A stretch of DNA of 64,000 nucleotides from Embiotoca jacksoni (taxonomy: Eukaryota; Chordata; Actinopteri; Embiotocidae), in contig JAKOON010000058.1 of assembly GCA_022577435.1 (NCBI GenBank), positions 1,705,692-1,769,691 of the forward strand. Direction: 5' to 3'. The position numbers and the translations under genes were made by a program. The notes below the pieces were generated by a model. It was not told the DNA's origin. It saw only the letters and a list, made by a program, of their open reading frames with translations, and did not search any database. Each line of letters starts with the position of its first letter. Position 1 is the stretch's first letter. This document shows positions 12,116-24,400 of the stretch, piece after piece.

Positions 12116-14416
12116 TCTTGGCCTTTGCTTGTTCACAACCAGCAAAAAAAATTAAAATAAAAATCTACTTGCCAACGTGACACCAAGTGTTCTGGGGGAT
12201 TGCAGCGGGTGGGAAGTCGAACAAGCATAAATCCAGCTGATGTAATTTGACCGAAAGGCAATTTAGAGATATCTTTCAGTCAGAGGCTGGAAAACCGTCC
12301 TTGGACTTAAAAATCACCCTCAGTGGTATTGTGAGTTATTCCTACCGAATCAGCAACAAACTGGAGTTAATGTTAACCTTCACCAGCAAGTAGAGACGTG
12401 TGGGTGGAATCATGCAATCTCTGCCATTTTCCTTTGGCATCTACTGGTTTGCTCTCAAAATTCCACTGAATTTGAGAAACATTGCTACACAAGACTGACA
12501 CCAAGTTGTCCTGATAATCATTCCTGTTATTGACATTTTGAGAACCCGAGGTGGGGGAGGGGGGGGGGGGCATGAGCCATGACACATGCTGGTAACAGTA
12601 ACACAGGTCCCTGCTGTTTGAGAGCATTTCAAGGCTTACTGCACCACCAAAAGAGCTGCAGCGGCATGGCAGCGTGGAAACTCTGCCAACCTGCAGCGGG
12701 TACTCGCTACCGCAGACTAGTACTTCATCTTTTCTATAATACATTAGCAGTGATGTTCCTGTCATGGGTTAGTTTGAGACTGACTGCGCTGAGAGGGAGG
12801 GTGGGGGGGAGGGAAGGGGGGTGGGAAGAGGGAAGCCGGCTATTTCATAAATTATTATTTTGGGACCTGGAGGGAAACTGCTGAAGTAACACAGCCGGAA
12901 ATATTTCAACACACTGGAAAACAAATTCATTCTGGCTGTAATTTGGAAACACGTTGTCCGATAATCCTGCCAATTTACTTCATTTTTTTCTGTTGCCAAT
13001 TTCATCTGTTTTAAGCCAATTTATAGAGTCAGTGTTGTCCTTGACTCAATGTCACGCTCTGTGTACAGCCTTTAGAGCAGGGCAAGTAAATGCAACACAA
13101 CTGTCACCTGTCCAGTTTGATGTGATCCGGTTACACTGCGGCTTAAGCCTGTGAGCTGGGACGCTCTCGGACAAAGCCAGCATTTAGTTCACGCTCCTAT
13201 GGAGGAGGTACATTGTACCAGTGTGAGACAAGGTGTTATCATATGCCAAAGGCCTCTGGTGTGTTGAAACACAACATGTCCCTGTCGTTTTCAGAGGAAA
13301 TGGGATCTTTAAACTGAAGATTTGACCGGATAATTTATAGTTGCCAAAATAACAAGCACTTATCTTACAAAAAAAAAAAAAGAAAGAAAGGAAGAAACAG
13401 GAAAAAGTACTGAAAGTGAATGTCAGAAGCAGTATTGTTGTTAACACTTTATGATATGTCACAATAAATAGAGGGGAACACAGTTCTGGTTAAAAAAAAA
13501 AGACAAAAAAAAAAGACAACTAAACATCACATTTAATGTCTACACTGTTTTTAAATCCTGTTTGTCCTGCAGCCTTTTGCTTTATTGCCTTCTGTCATGG
13601 TCGGACACTGAGTGATTCCCACTGTGTCCAAATGAGGCCCAACGTTTATTTAAACACTTATTCACAAATCACGAAGCGTTACATACTCGTGTCACACACA
13701 AACTGCACATAAAAGAATATGTAACGTTGTGTACATGTTTGTGTGTGAGGCCGGTGCAAGCAGAGAGCACAGCTGATATCACAGAGCATTGACTCAGAGT
13801 AAAAAGTGTGCAACTCTAGCTGTTGCCTGTTAGTCAGGCATTTAGACTTAGCTTGCCAAGGCCCAGCTTTGGTGTCACCTTAAGCATTTCCTTGCCCCCG
13901 CTTCAAGCGAAGTCAGTGAAAACAGGCTTTTTAAGTCTCTTGTCTGCCTTTTGTATTCATCTTTAGACAAAAAGATATTCAAATATCCATATGCCCAGCA
14001 TTTGCTAAATTCTAGTTTATGTTAACAGAATAGAACATATTCTTCTTATTTTAGCTGTTTTTTGAGCTGCTATATTCAAAAATGTCGATTTTTCTCTCCT
14101 TCCTTCCTTGTGAAAGCACAAAAACCAGGGCTGATGTAATTTTAAAAACTGGATGCTGCAGTCGTGCAGCTACAAAACACAATCTTGGCCCGTTGTTGGT
14201 TAAAAAATAATTTATTGAGAAAGGTGATGGAGATGATGGTGCTGTGGTTGAGGATGAGACCAGCGGTGCAGGCTGGTGAGAAAGTGGAGGCTTGAGCCAC
14301 AGAGGAGGGAGAAGGAAGTACAGCGAGGGGTGCGGAGGCTGTGATGTGGCAGGGTGGCAGCGGCAGAGATGGGTGTTGGTAGACGGCCGGATTAAGGTGT
14401 GAAGCTGCTCTGACAC

Positions 14417-14421
<5 letters not shown>

Positions 14422-14452
<31 letters not shown>
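14422..14452. repeat. (AC)n microsatellite
   Basis: AC dinucleotide run of 31 bp directly abutting the left end of the TIR-flanked element at 14454. Confidence 0.97.
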
Positions 14453-14453
<1 letters not shown>

Positions 14454-14454
<1 letters not shown>

Positions 14455-14986
14455 CTGTGTTCAAAATGACATACTTCCCTAAGTACACTAACAAATATGG
14501 CTCTTACATGTCAGGACTCTTACTTGTGTAGTGCAGGAAGTTTGACAGGGTCGTGTAGTTTTAAATCTAGCATGTGAACACATCACCCGCCAAAATATCT
14601 GCAGCTTTAATGATTTTACCCAGAAATCAACATGTTTTCGTGCCCTCTGTTCAACACACTGAATAAACACACGGGTTCTTCTGTCCAGCAGCAGCAGTGG
14701 AAAAGAAACACTTTTGTGAGGTGTTCAGGAACAGCTGCAGCTTCTTCAGACGCCTTCATTTTAAAATTCTTTACGTCAGAAGTCCCGCCCCTTCCTGTAC
14801 GTAGCCAAGATGGCGACCGTTTAGGGTGGAAAGTGTCCAGCTTTTCAACATTTCTTTTTTTTGGACCGTTTTCAATGCATCATTCTGGTACTTGTAGTGA
14901 ACTGCAGGTTCCTGTACTTGCATGCACTCAAAATAGTGAGAGTCAGGACACAAAAATACGTTATTTGGAACACAGCACTACTTCCA
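14454..14986. mobile_element. TIR-flanked non-autonomous DNA transposon relic
   Basis: The left end reads GCTGTGTTCAAAATGACATA and the reverse complement of the right end reads GCTGTGTTCCAAATAACGTA. These match over most of about 20 bp, so this is a terminal inverted-repeat element of about 533 bp. The interior has no transposase-like frame. The left end abuts a CA repeat, so a target duplication cannot be read. A related-looking but more decayed element is present at about 49490-49955. Confidence 0.7.
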
Positions 14987-15375
14987 CTCAGACAATCACA
15001 GACAGGCAGAGAACCACTGAGGCAGTGACAACAGGTCAGGGAGACGCAGAAAGAGGTGTGGAGGGAGAGGCAGATGTGACAGTATGGACAGATGTGAGTT
15101 ATTCTGTATCTCGCTGCAGATTATCATTTTAAATTTCCTCTCCAGAGAACAAATGCTAATCGTCTTGGTGACCTTTCCCTGACCTTTCTGCTGGCGCCAC
15201 CAAGAGGCCACATTTTTTTATTTTAATCCGACTAGTCACTGACCTCCCCAATTTTTTTCTAAGTAGGTCATCATCTTAACCAGAAGTTCACACTGATTAA
15301 AAACATTGAGAGGGTTTGATTTTGATGAGGAACAAACCACATTGTTACGTCTGTTTTTCCTCCTGCTTGACACCC

Positions 15376-15377
<2 letters not shown>

Positions 15378-15424
<47 letters not shown>
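15378..15424. repeat. (AC)n microsatellite
   Basis: AC dinucleotide run of about 47 bp, continued by an imperfect CACACA tail to about 15440. Confidence 0.97.
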
Positions 15425-15428
<4 letters not shown>

Positions 15429-16089
15429 GACACACACAGACTACAACAACATGCCCAGTTATGTGTGATCCTAATCTGCACCATACAAGCGGTACACTGT
15501 CCGTGCCTGAGACAGATACCCGCGATATGAAAGCCTGACTCTCATGTGGAAACCTTGGACCACTGCATGAGTCTTTGAGATGGCTACCAGACTCGTGACA
15601 AATCTCCCAGCATTCCTCCTTTTTTGATGATGGACTACAGGCCTGGTCAGCAGCCTGAATTATGCAATGACAACTAACTCCAAACCTAAAAGCAGCAAGT
15701 GGTCCACCGACAAAATAAAACATGATAGGACTTCATGTTACTTTTCAAAAACAACAGAGAAGTTGCCTTAACTCTTTGCTTGTATAATCTCTACAGTTAA
15801 GACAATGATGCTCGCTTGTAAAGAAGACTCTCCCTTCTTTGTACAAAAAGAAATATACCAGAAACAACGACTTTGTTATCTTGCTAGTGTCAATGTATAG
15901 ACGATCAGCTTTTTTCTGTAACTTGTATGGACCGTCACATTTTTGCTAAGAAAAACCCTCCTCCCCAGTTCCTTCTTCCTAAACATCCGATCTGTTCAAC
16001 GTTTTAACTCGTGGTGGACTGTCAATCTTTTTGTGTACATTTTATAGTATTATTTATTGTTGACAAGTTTTGCATTTGCAAATAATAAT

Positions 16090-16095
16090 AATAAA
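16090..16095 (+). terminator. sobp: Candidate sobp poly(A) signal (proximal)
   Basis: AATAAA within an AAT-rich run, at the end of 3' UTR-like sequence. A second AATAAA follows at 16324-16329. Either or both could be used. No other plus-strand gene lies between the sobp stop codon and these signals. Confidence 0.45.
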
Positions 16096-16323
16096 AAAAG
16101 TGAAGGTGGTTTGACCTGAGCATTCGATTCCAATGTAAATGCCCGGTGAACAGTGAAATGCTTTTTTAATTATTAAAATGGAGAAAACAGTGATATGAGG
16201 AGGTCTTTTTATTATGACGTTGTAACATGTACATAACATGTGGCCAAAAATTGCTTTGGAAAAATAATCATTTTTTGTGTTGTAACAGTATTTGTTTTAT
16301 TCAGTGAATTGCCCATGACGACA

Positions 16324-16329
16324 AATAAA
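16324..16329 (+). terminator. sobp: Candidate sobp poly(A) signal (distal)
   Basis: AATAAATAAG just downstream of a T/GT-rich stretch. It is the last good signal before the intergenic region. Confidence 0.4.
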
Positions 16330-16345
16330 TAAGAGGCTCACACAA

Positions 16346-19300
16346 CTGTGTTTCAGACGGGTCATCATCTGTTCAACTACATCTCTGTGTATACAAACAT
16401 CCAACACACATACAGCTCAGACAACATGTTAGTTTTACAAGAGACAACATGAAACTATAGAAACTACTGACTTTCTTTCGGCATTATTTAGGTGTTGACA
16501 TGATTCACCTCTTCATCACACGTCGCCCAGAATCAGTGGAAACCTGTGAAAATCCCAATCAATAAGTTTATATTTGGATTTCAGAGGTGTCCCATTGTTC
16601 ATTGTCATAATTTCCTACAGTAAAACCTTTCACATACACACAGAAAAGGCTGTGCAGCTCAATGTTTCAGGAAAAAGTGTCAACCTTGTGCAAATTACAT
16701 CTCTAATAATGCTTCTTCTCCCATATTTTCTCTCTTTGTATGAAGCTCAAGACCACATGAAGAAGCTAGATGTGAAAGATTGAGTCCATATTGCATTTTA
16801 ATGCTGGGAATCAATGATACTCTACTATAAACTTGGTACATACACCCATTTTAGAATTCAGTGGTTAGTAAGCAACAAATACTCAGCAATTAAAAAAAAC
16901 ACAAAAAAAACTTGCCTCTGAAAACAAGAATGCCATCTTACACGTCAGTCAAATAAAATCATGGTTACAGTCGTGATGAAATGTATTTAATAATTAATGC
17001 AAAAGCAATAACGTGTTAAAACACATTATAGAATATTAAATCATCCATCACCAGCCAGGCTTTGGTTATATTATTTAATTATTCATGGTCAATATAGGGT
17101 CAGTTGAACAAAAAAAGAGTAAGTGCACCAAGAATTAGTTGAGTAATTACTGACGATTAGCCCAAAACAGATGCTATGAATTAAGCAATACGTTTGTTAT
17201 TGGACCAATAAAAGATAGCAAATTGTTGTTTGATAAATCATGTAAATAAATCACCAGAAGACATAAAGCATTGATGATGAGATATTACCTGTTTCAGGAA
17301 CTTTTTGTTTTGTTTTGTTTTCAAATTATTCCATCTGTTATGATCTCATTTGTAAATTTGTTTAATTGCAGTGCTCTCAGATAAGAAATGTGGATTTGAT
17401 GGTCTGTAGCGCCCTCTTATGGTTTCTGAAGGTAGTGTCTCCTCAGCAGGGAGGCGATGGGATGAAGGCTTGATTTCAGGGGAGAAATAAGTGGTGGATA
17501 CAGTTTAATGAACGCTCAATAAAATGCATCCAACACAACAGGTGTGTTTGATTGATTTTATTTATTTTTTCATTTGTGAGTCAGTTATATACTGTGTTGA
17601 GTTGATTAAAATACTCATATTATATCACCATCTATACAGGCTGGGGCAAAAATAACCCTGCACCTTACAAAGTAAATAACATTTTATAGCTTTATTATAG
17701 ATTATTGCACTGCATAATACTCTCAGGTGTCCCTCGTATTTTTTGCAACACTTATGTAATAAATACAGACAAAATATTATCTATATACCATCATATCAGG
17801 TAAATACTACATACATATTATATAAAGTACACATTATATTTGGGATTGAAACACAAATCCTGGACTTTTCCACCATTGTCTTGGGTGTTTTCACAGTTTA
17901 AATAAGGCAAGTACTAATTATACATGGTTATAAAATGATCCTGTATTAACAGACCCGTCTCAGAGAAAACCGTTTGACATGTCACATAATACAAACAAAT
18001 AATAAAATGAATAATAAATTCCAGTTGCTGTTTAGCTTCAGGTGACTCACTGTCACACTGTTTTGGCTTCATTGGAATGAAGCCATTTTAATATTCGTAA
18101 CAACTTTGTTTTATCAGTCAAAATATCTGCACTAAGCGACACAGTAGCCGAACACATACAGAGGCACTGGAAATGGGAATTGAGCTAGTCGGACCCACAA
18201 ATTGAAACCTGTTCAAATTTAAACACGTAATCTGATTTATTTATTACCCTGATCAATTCACAAGTGTCAAATTTACTGATCATTGTCTCAGACTTGTGAA
18301 GTTTGTTGTTCCTCTATGACCTCTGACTGCTGCTGTGGACTCATTCGGTTTATAAGCACCGTGACATCGTGTCAAACAATCATACAGCCTTGTGTGGTCA
18401 CTCATATCCTCAATTCATCAAAATAACAGGAGGTAGTGATTATTATGGGCAAATAAATCATTATTAGATATCATTATTATTATTGGTTGCCACCATCTTT
18501 TAGTTTCCCTGTCCAATATATCAACTGAGACAAAAACACTGACTTTGTGTTTGTTACAGACATAAACAGGTGAATACGGTCCAATGTAAATGTACTGATA
18601 TTTTCTACAACTAAAGGCTGACATGGTTTCTGTGTTATAGCATAACATCCAACTCGAGCCTGATGAGCTCATTCATAGTTCATCAGCCTTTGTCCAAACG
18701 TTTACTCTCTAGTAAAGTTATGATTCACTGAGATCCACAAAGGGTGATAAATGTCCTCAGCAGCTGTTCACTGAGCTATTTCGGACTGCATTTCCCAGAA
18801 ATTACCTGTTTAATAAATAGTCTGCTGCTATGAGAGCTTTTTCCTTGAAACATTTTTGTCTCTGTAGGTGGCGCATGAGTGTTCATCTCTTCCAGCGCCT
18901 ATTGGCTGTTCCTCCACATGCAAAATAACAGCTCCAAATAAAGAAATTGGACAAGTGCATCACTTCCTGTTCATGATGCCAGACTTTTCCCAGGTTGTAT
19001 TGAATAACTCATGTAAAGGGCGACAAGTTGAATGACTGATGTGGAATAGTAGGTGACCATTAGCTTTGAGCATCATGAAGGTACTTTGAATGTTTGTTTT
19101 TTAATTGGCTGAAAAAAAATAGACAAACATACGGTGGTGAAGGAAGTATTCAGATCAAGTAAAAGTACCAATAGGCTTAAAGAAATATGAAAATACTCCT
19201 GTATGGAAAATAACATAGGTACCTGAGTGAAATATATGTATATATAAGCAACGGTTTGATCCCTCTGACTGATATATCACGATGGATGACATCATTAGAT

Positions 19301-19399
19301 TAGTAATACAGAAGCATCTGTGATTAAAGCAGCATTTTACTGTTGTAGCTGTTGCAGGGGGCGCCAGTTAAAACTGCATTACATCATACATATATACAT

Positions 19400-19442
<43 letters not shown>

Positions 19443-20200
19443 AATTTGTTTTCAGTTTTCTGACTCTAATCTTTGATTTATGGTGAAATACCGGATCAAC
19501 ACGCTGCTGTTGGTGAGACACCCGAAATACAACACCTAATCTTCAACAGCCTTGTATTTAAAAAGCTTTGGTGTATTATCAATTACGCCAAATTATCTGA
19601 AAAGTAACTCAAGTTGTTGAATAAATGTGATCGAGGAGAGAGTTAATTTCCTCTGAAACGTAGTGCAGTGGAAGTACAAAGTATAGTACCTGGAAAGTTT
19701 GACTAAAGTAAGAGTTAAGCAAACGTGCACCGCTGTAAACACATCATGAAAGGTTTTCGTCCCAGACTGAAGAGAGGTGGGTTATGTGTTCATTTATTAA
19801 GTCTGGTACAACTAAGAGACCGACGTGGGTGCATGGGAACTGCCGCAGGTAAAAAGATGATCAGATGAATCGTGTAAATACGTGGCCGAACTGTTTCAGA
19901 AATACAAACAAGCAGGATTTATTTTTTATTTATTTTTTATAAAAGTGCAGAACTTTCCACCAAATCTGGTGGACATGTTGACCTCCTGTCTGAACAGCTG
20001 ATTATAATTTGGTGCATTTTTAGCCACGATTATGACGTTTAAAAAGCTGGAATCTTTCCTCCAGAAATAACATTATTTGTGTTTTTAAAAAAAAAACAGT
20101 TAAGTTAAAACAGCCAATCAGGTGACTGTTTGCTTTGCCTTGAACCCAGTTGTAGTTAATGATTATAATATATTCCAGTAAAAAAAACAACAACAACAAC
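16346..20200. other. Intergenic region between sobp and rock2
   Basis: AT-rich sequence with no open frame resembling a gene. It contains a hAT-like element (19132-19735) with an internal TA-rich run near 19390-19432. The promoter-proximal part near 20200 becomes more GC-rich toward rock2. Confidence 0.7.
19132..19735. mobile_element. hAT-like non-autonomous element (teleost AGTAAAAGTA family)
   Basis: The left end reads CGGTGGTGAAGGAAGTATTC and the right end, reverse-complemented, begins CAGCGGTGCACG. The CAGNGGTG-type ends suggest a hAT family. Internal words AGTAAAAGTA near 19160, TTTTACTGTTGTAGCTGTTG near 19335, and TAGTGCAGTGGAAGTACAAA near 19660 follow the order of a repeat very common in teleost genomes. 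There is no transposase remnant, so it is non-autonomous. Flanks AAACAT and AAACACAT are similar but not a clean 8 bp duplication. Confidence 0.7.
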
Positions 20201-20320
20201 CAGCCTGCAGACTGAGAGGCATTCTGGGTAACGGAGTCCTCGGTGTGGTTGATGGTTGATGTCAGGGGGAGGAGACGCTCTCCAGCCTCCGGGTGTGTGT
20301 GTGTGTGTGTGTCGGTGAAG
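20201..20320 (+). promoter_or_regulatory. rock2: Candidate rock2 promoter-proximal region
   Basis: About 1.1 kb upstream of the rock2 start codon the sequence turns GC- and CpG-richer, without a TATA box. It includes GCATTCTGGGTAA (20220-20232), which resembles part of the ZNF143/Staf site found in TATA-less promoters, followed by a GT run at 20293-20312. The exact transcription start cannot be read from sequence. Confidence 0.3.
20293..20312. repeat. (GT)10 microsatellite upstream of rock2
   Basis: Twenty-base GT run in the presumed promoter or 5' UTR of rock2. Confidence 0.95.
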
Positions 20321-21343
20321 AGGTCCGCTGCCAGAGGACTTTTCTCCGCGAAGAAAACTTTATTTTTTTATTTATTTTTTTGTTCCGCGACTCCGCACCG
20401 GAAACGAGGAGGACGAAGACGAGGAGGACAGATGCGAAAAATGCGAGAAGAAATCCAGGAAGCGAGCGAGTGCTTATTAAAAACTCAGCGCGGGAGAACA
20501 GACTTTATCGCCCTTTCAGGTGACTTGTGGCAGCACCGGGGATAAAAAACAAACAAACAACAACAACAACAACAACAAAAAAACGACGGTTCTGCGAGGG
20601 GGGCTGCAAACGTTGTTGAATGGGGTGAAAACGAAGCGGAATTTTTTTTTTTTTTCTCCTCCTCCTCCTCCTCCTCCTCCTCCTCAACAACAACAACAAC
20701 AACAACAACAAAACAACAACGAGTCCAAAGCGTTTCCAAAGCGTCCAAAGCGCGCAGGGGGAAGGGGAGGAGAGGTGGTGGTGGGGGGGGGGACGAAGAA
20801 AACGCCCCGCTGCCTGTTGCTGCTATCTCTCCAAATTCAAACTTCATCGTCCCGAGTTGGGATTAAAAAAAAAACTAAAAAACAAAATCTTCCAGTTTAA
20901 CGGGAGGTGATAATTCAAAGTGTGTCGTCGTGGTTGGGTTTTTTTTTTTTTTTTTTAGCGGCTCCGAGTCGCTGGTGAACTCACAGAAAGGCCCGCTCAC
21001 TGGACAAGTTGCTTTCTTTTTGTTTTGTTGTTTTTGTTTTGTTTTGTTTGCTTTCCTGGTGAAGTCTCTCTCTCTCTCCTGCTTCGGGAATATTTCCTCC
21101 TCGTCGTGCACAACTAAGTCCCGCTGGACGCGGGTCGGCGGGCCGGGAGCCCGATGCCGCTCCGCTAGGCCCCTTCGGCCATTAGCCAGGAACAAAGACG
21201 GCTTCACATGTAAAACTCAAAACAAGCTCGGGGGGAGACAAAAAAAAGAAGAAAAAAACAACAACTCTCCATATATATATATATATAATATATATGTATA
21301 TATACATATAAGTATATTTTCAGCTCAACTTTGAACCGCCGTC
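20321..21343 (+). other. rock2: rock2 5' leader region rich in simple repeats
   Basis: Presumed 5' untranslated region. It holds (CAA)n at about 20556-20578, (CTC)n at 20657-20684, (CAA)n at 20685-20719, several homopolymer T tracts, and an AT-dinucleotide run at 21271-21318. Multiple upstream ATGs precede the rock2 start, with upstream frames such as 20243-20545, none resembling a known protein. An acceptor-like TATATTTTCAG ends at 21323, 20 nt before the start codon, so part of this region may be a 5' UTR intron. Confidence 0.5.
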
Positions 21344-21442
21344 ATGTCGCTGGGCGCCGAGAGGAGGATGGAAACCCGGCTGAAGAAGCTGGAGGACATG
21401 ATCCGAGACCCCAGATCTGCCCTAAACCTGGAAAGTTTGCTG
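21344..21442 (+). other. rock2: rock2 exon 1: start codon and N-terminal segment
   Basis: Encodes 33 residues, MSLGAERRMETRL...ESLL, ending at a CTG|GTAAGT donor in phase 0. The context CCGTCATGT is acceptable for initiation. The segment KKLEDMIRDPRS aligns with human ROCK2 RKLEALIRDPRS. Human ROCK2 carries a longer Gly/Pro-rich leader before this, while the short leader here looks more like that of ROCK1. Confidence 0.88.
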
Positions 21443-24400
21443 GTAAGTCAAGTGGGATTATACTTCATGGATTATGAATGATGCCGTGTTTGTCTGTCCA
21501 CTGCAACACAACACAACACTGTGCTGATGGGTTCTTCCCATTGAGCTGCTGGGAGGTGTTGGCATTGTGTTTCCAACTCTGTGTTATTCTTTAGTAATTC
21601 TTCACGTCAGTCTGACATGAAGCTGCACAGTTTGCACTGAAATCAGACACCTCGTCATAACACCCCCCTTTTCTTTTCTTTTCTCTTCTTCTTCTTGTTG
21701 TTTTTTTTGTTTTTTTAATAAGAAGCAGCCAGAATAAGATCAACAGGGTGGATATATACTGCAGACAGGCCTGATTAATAGTTAAGACTGAGTGCAGACG
21801 GGGCAGTTTGGGACTCTTTGAAGCGTGTCTACAGATTAGGATTAACTTGTGGAGAATGTCCCACTCGGTGTGTTTCGTGGAGACTAATATTTCCAGCTGA
21901 AAGTCTTTGGGCCCTGCAGAACCTCTGCAGAACCACTGGCCCCTGACGGATTGTGGTCATCCTGCATTGATGTGATAAAAGGATGTTGTCCGCCAGTTAT
22001 GGAACATTTCCAACAACTATTTGCCTTAATTTGTTTGGTAGTTTTACTCCAACAACAACAACACAACACAGGATGCAAATTTTTGGTAGGATGAGTTTTA
22101 ATACCACCCTCAACCTGTCAGTCCAGCCCAATTATACATTTTAATTATAAACCACCGAAATACACAAATGTGTTTTGAACTTATTCCACAGAAAAGCATT
22201 TTTTTTTTATTTTGCATTCCTCATAAAATCAAAGGAAGTGAGCTTGTGCATTTCCTACATTTGTTCCTCTGAGCTGAAGTGGTCAGAAAGTGTAAGCAAA
22301 CTTTCATTCCTCCGTGTTTGCCCTCGCAGGACTGACTGTGTTGTTTACGGTGTTGTTTATGCAGCTCCTTTATGTGTCGTGACATCAAATTTCGAAGGAT
22401 TTTTCCTGACGGGCGACGGACCTGCTTGGCTGCAGACGTCTCATTTACCGCCCACGTCTGATGATTTGTTCGGCAGATCGGTGGATGAGGTGAAATTGAA
22501 CGGCAGTTCAGTCTGATTGACCAGACTGTGAATGTCCCGGTGCTATTAATGGATATTAAGCGTTACATGAAGCCAGACACGGGATCACTGTTTGAAACTT
22601 ACGCTACTGACACAGCCGAATGCCCGCATGTGTCCAAAGAGATAGCGAGCCAAAGGGAAATCATTGTCCCCTTTTTGCAGATACAAGTTTAATCTCTTTT
22701 TTTTTTTTTTGTGGTCATACTATTTGGCAAAGAATCAATAGTTTACAGCTTGAGACGCTGCTCGAGTCGTGCCCGATGAAGTAAAGAGGATGTTCCCTAT
22801 GACAGCTGCTTCTGGTGAGTTTGGTGATGGCCTGAAGTTGCGTAAGACAGTGGAAAAATCCTTCCATTACTCCAGTGTATATCATCACTTTGCTGGAGGT
22901 AGAAGAAGAAGAAGAAGAAAAAAAAAAGGTCCTCGGAGTCTTTAGATTAACCCTATTTTCCCAAACTAAACTCTGGTGTTGGTTATGTGCAGGAATGATC
23001 ACATCTGGAATCATTAACATCTCTTGTCCTTGTCACCCCGTGTCTCTAACTTTTAACTCCACCTGTAATCTTGAACCAACATTGTGTAACGTTTCCTACT
23101 TTCGCTGTAAAGTAACATCCATTGCAGGTTTTTTCGGTGTTTGAATTCCTGGGTCGCCCTCCTAACTGGACCTGACAGAGGGCAAACACACTGTCAGGTC
23201 TATCTTGAAAAGCATCACCTCACCCCCTTTTAATGGGCCCCCAGCTAGCTGGGGGCCCCCCTGTACCCCCCCCCCCCCTCACGTCCCCCTCCCCCTCCCC
23301 CAAACCTCCCCTCCCCACACACTCCTCGACTATTCCCTCTTCCCTTAAAACATTTAGCAGAAAACCGACTCTAACGCAGGTGGTGTTTACTTCCTGCACA
23401 CCAGCCGGGGAGAGAGAGGGAGGTGTTGAGCGTTGGAGACAAAAGTTGAGTGGGAAGCATGCGTAGGAGAGAACAGGCTGCAGTTTTCCATTTTTAGCAG
23501 CCGAGGTGCCATCGCTGGGATCAAGAAGTTTTGCTGCTGCTCAGGTTGGGATTCAAAAACATGCTCAAACACAGAGAGACCGCAGATATGCCCTTTTTTT
23601 TGTTTGTTGCAGCAGCAGCAGGTGGAATAAAAACACACATACTTAGAGTGCCTTGATAATTGCTCACAGGCTCATATTCAGTAAATAACGAATCACTAAT
23701 CTCCTGCCATTGTGGCGTAGCAACAGGAAAAAACAGGAAAAAGCTGCATTGTTGTCCATTATTTAGTTTTCGCAATAATATGTTTGCAAAAGAAACTCGA
23801 TAATTGATTTAAGCTTTGTATATATATATTTTTTTTTGGTCAGCACGAAGTTTGATGTATATGGGAGTTACCGAGGAGGCCGGCTTCCCCCGAGGATACG
23901 GAAAACTGAAAGGGAGGAATTTGCAGCATCTGTCAAGGAAACTGAGTCACTTTCCTTTAAAGACAGCTGACTCTAGAGTATTGTACTCTTGACGTTAAAA
24001 ACAGAGACGTTGTGACCTGTGAGGGACAACAATTCACCCCCTGCTTTAAAAAAAACAACAAAGACCAGGCGAGCCGGCAGAAATCCCATAAGCGGTGCTT
24101 TAATGCTGCGGTTCGCTGCGGTTATACAAACTGTAAATCTCTGTATTGCCTCCATCAGCATTCGATCAAGTGTAACCTGAAGTCTCAGCAACCTTCCTCT
24201 GCTGCAAACTGTTGTGATCATTATTTGGCAGCACACCACTGCTGACTGAAGCGCCGGACTCACTTGGCAGCTCCGAGTGCAGCGGGTGATTGTTAAAGGG
24301 GCAAGCAGAAGAAAAAGGGGCATTTCAAAGATAGAAAAAACAAGAGAAATATGGACACTTGATTGCGAGTCGCTTAAGTTGCCTTTCTGCCGTCCTACAG

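Larger units (their letters stand above)
11989..16345 (+). other. sobp: sobp distal 3' region ending in 3' UTR poly(A) signals
   Basis: The last part (about 15450-16345) looks like the end of a long 3' UTR: unique, moderately AT-rich sequence with no repeats, finishing in AATAAA at 16090-16095 and again at 16324-16329. The first part holds a 28-base A tract (12084-12111), microsatellites and a TIR-flanked element (14454-14986). I favour this as the remaining 3' intron/3' UTR of sobp. No protein-coding gene is apparent. Confidence 0.5.
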
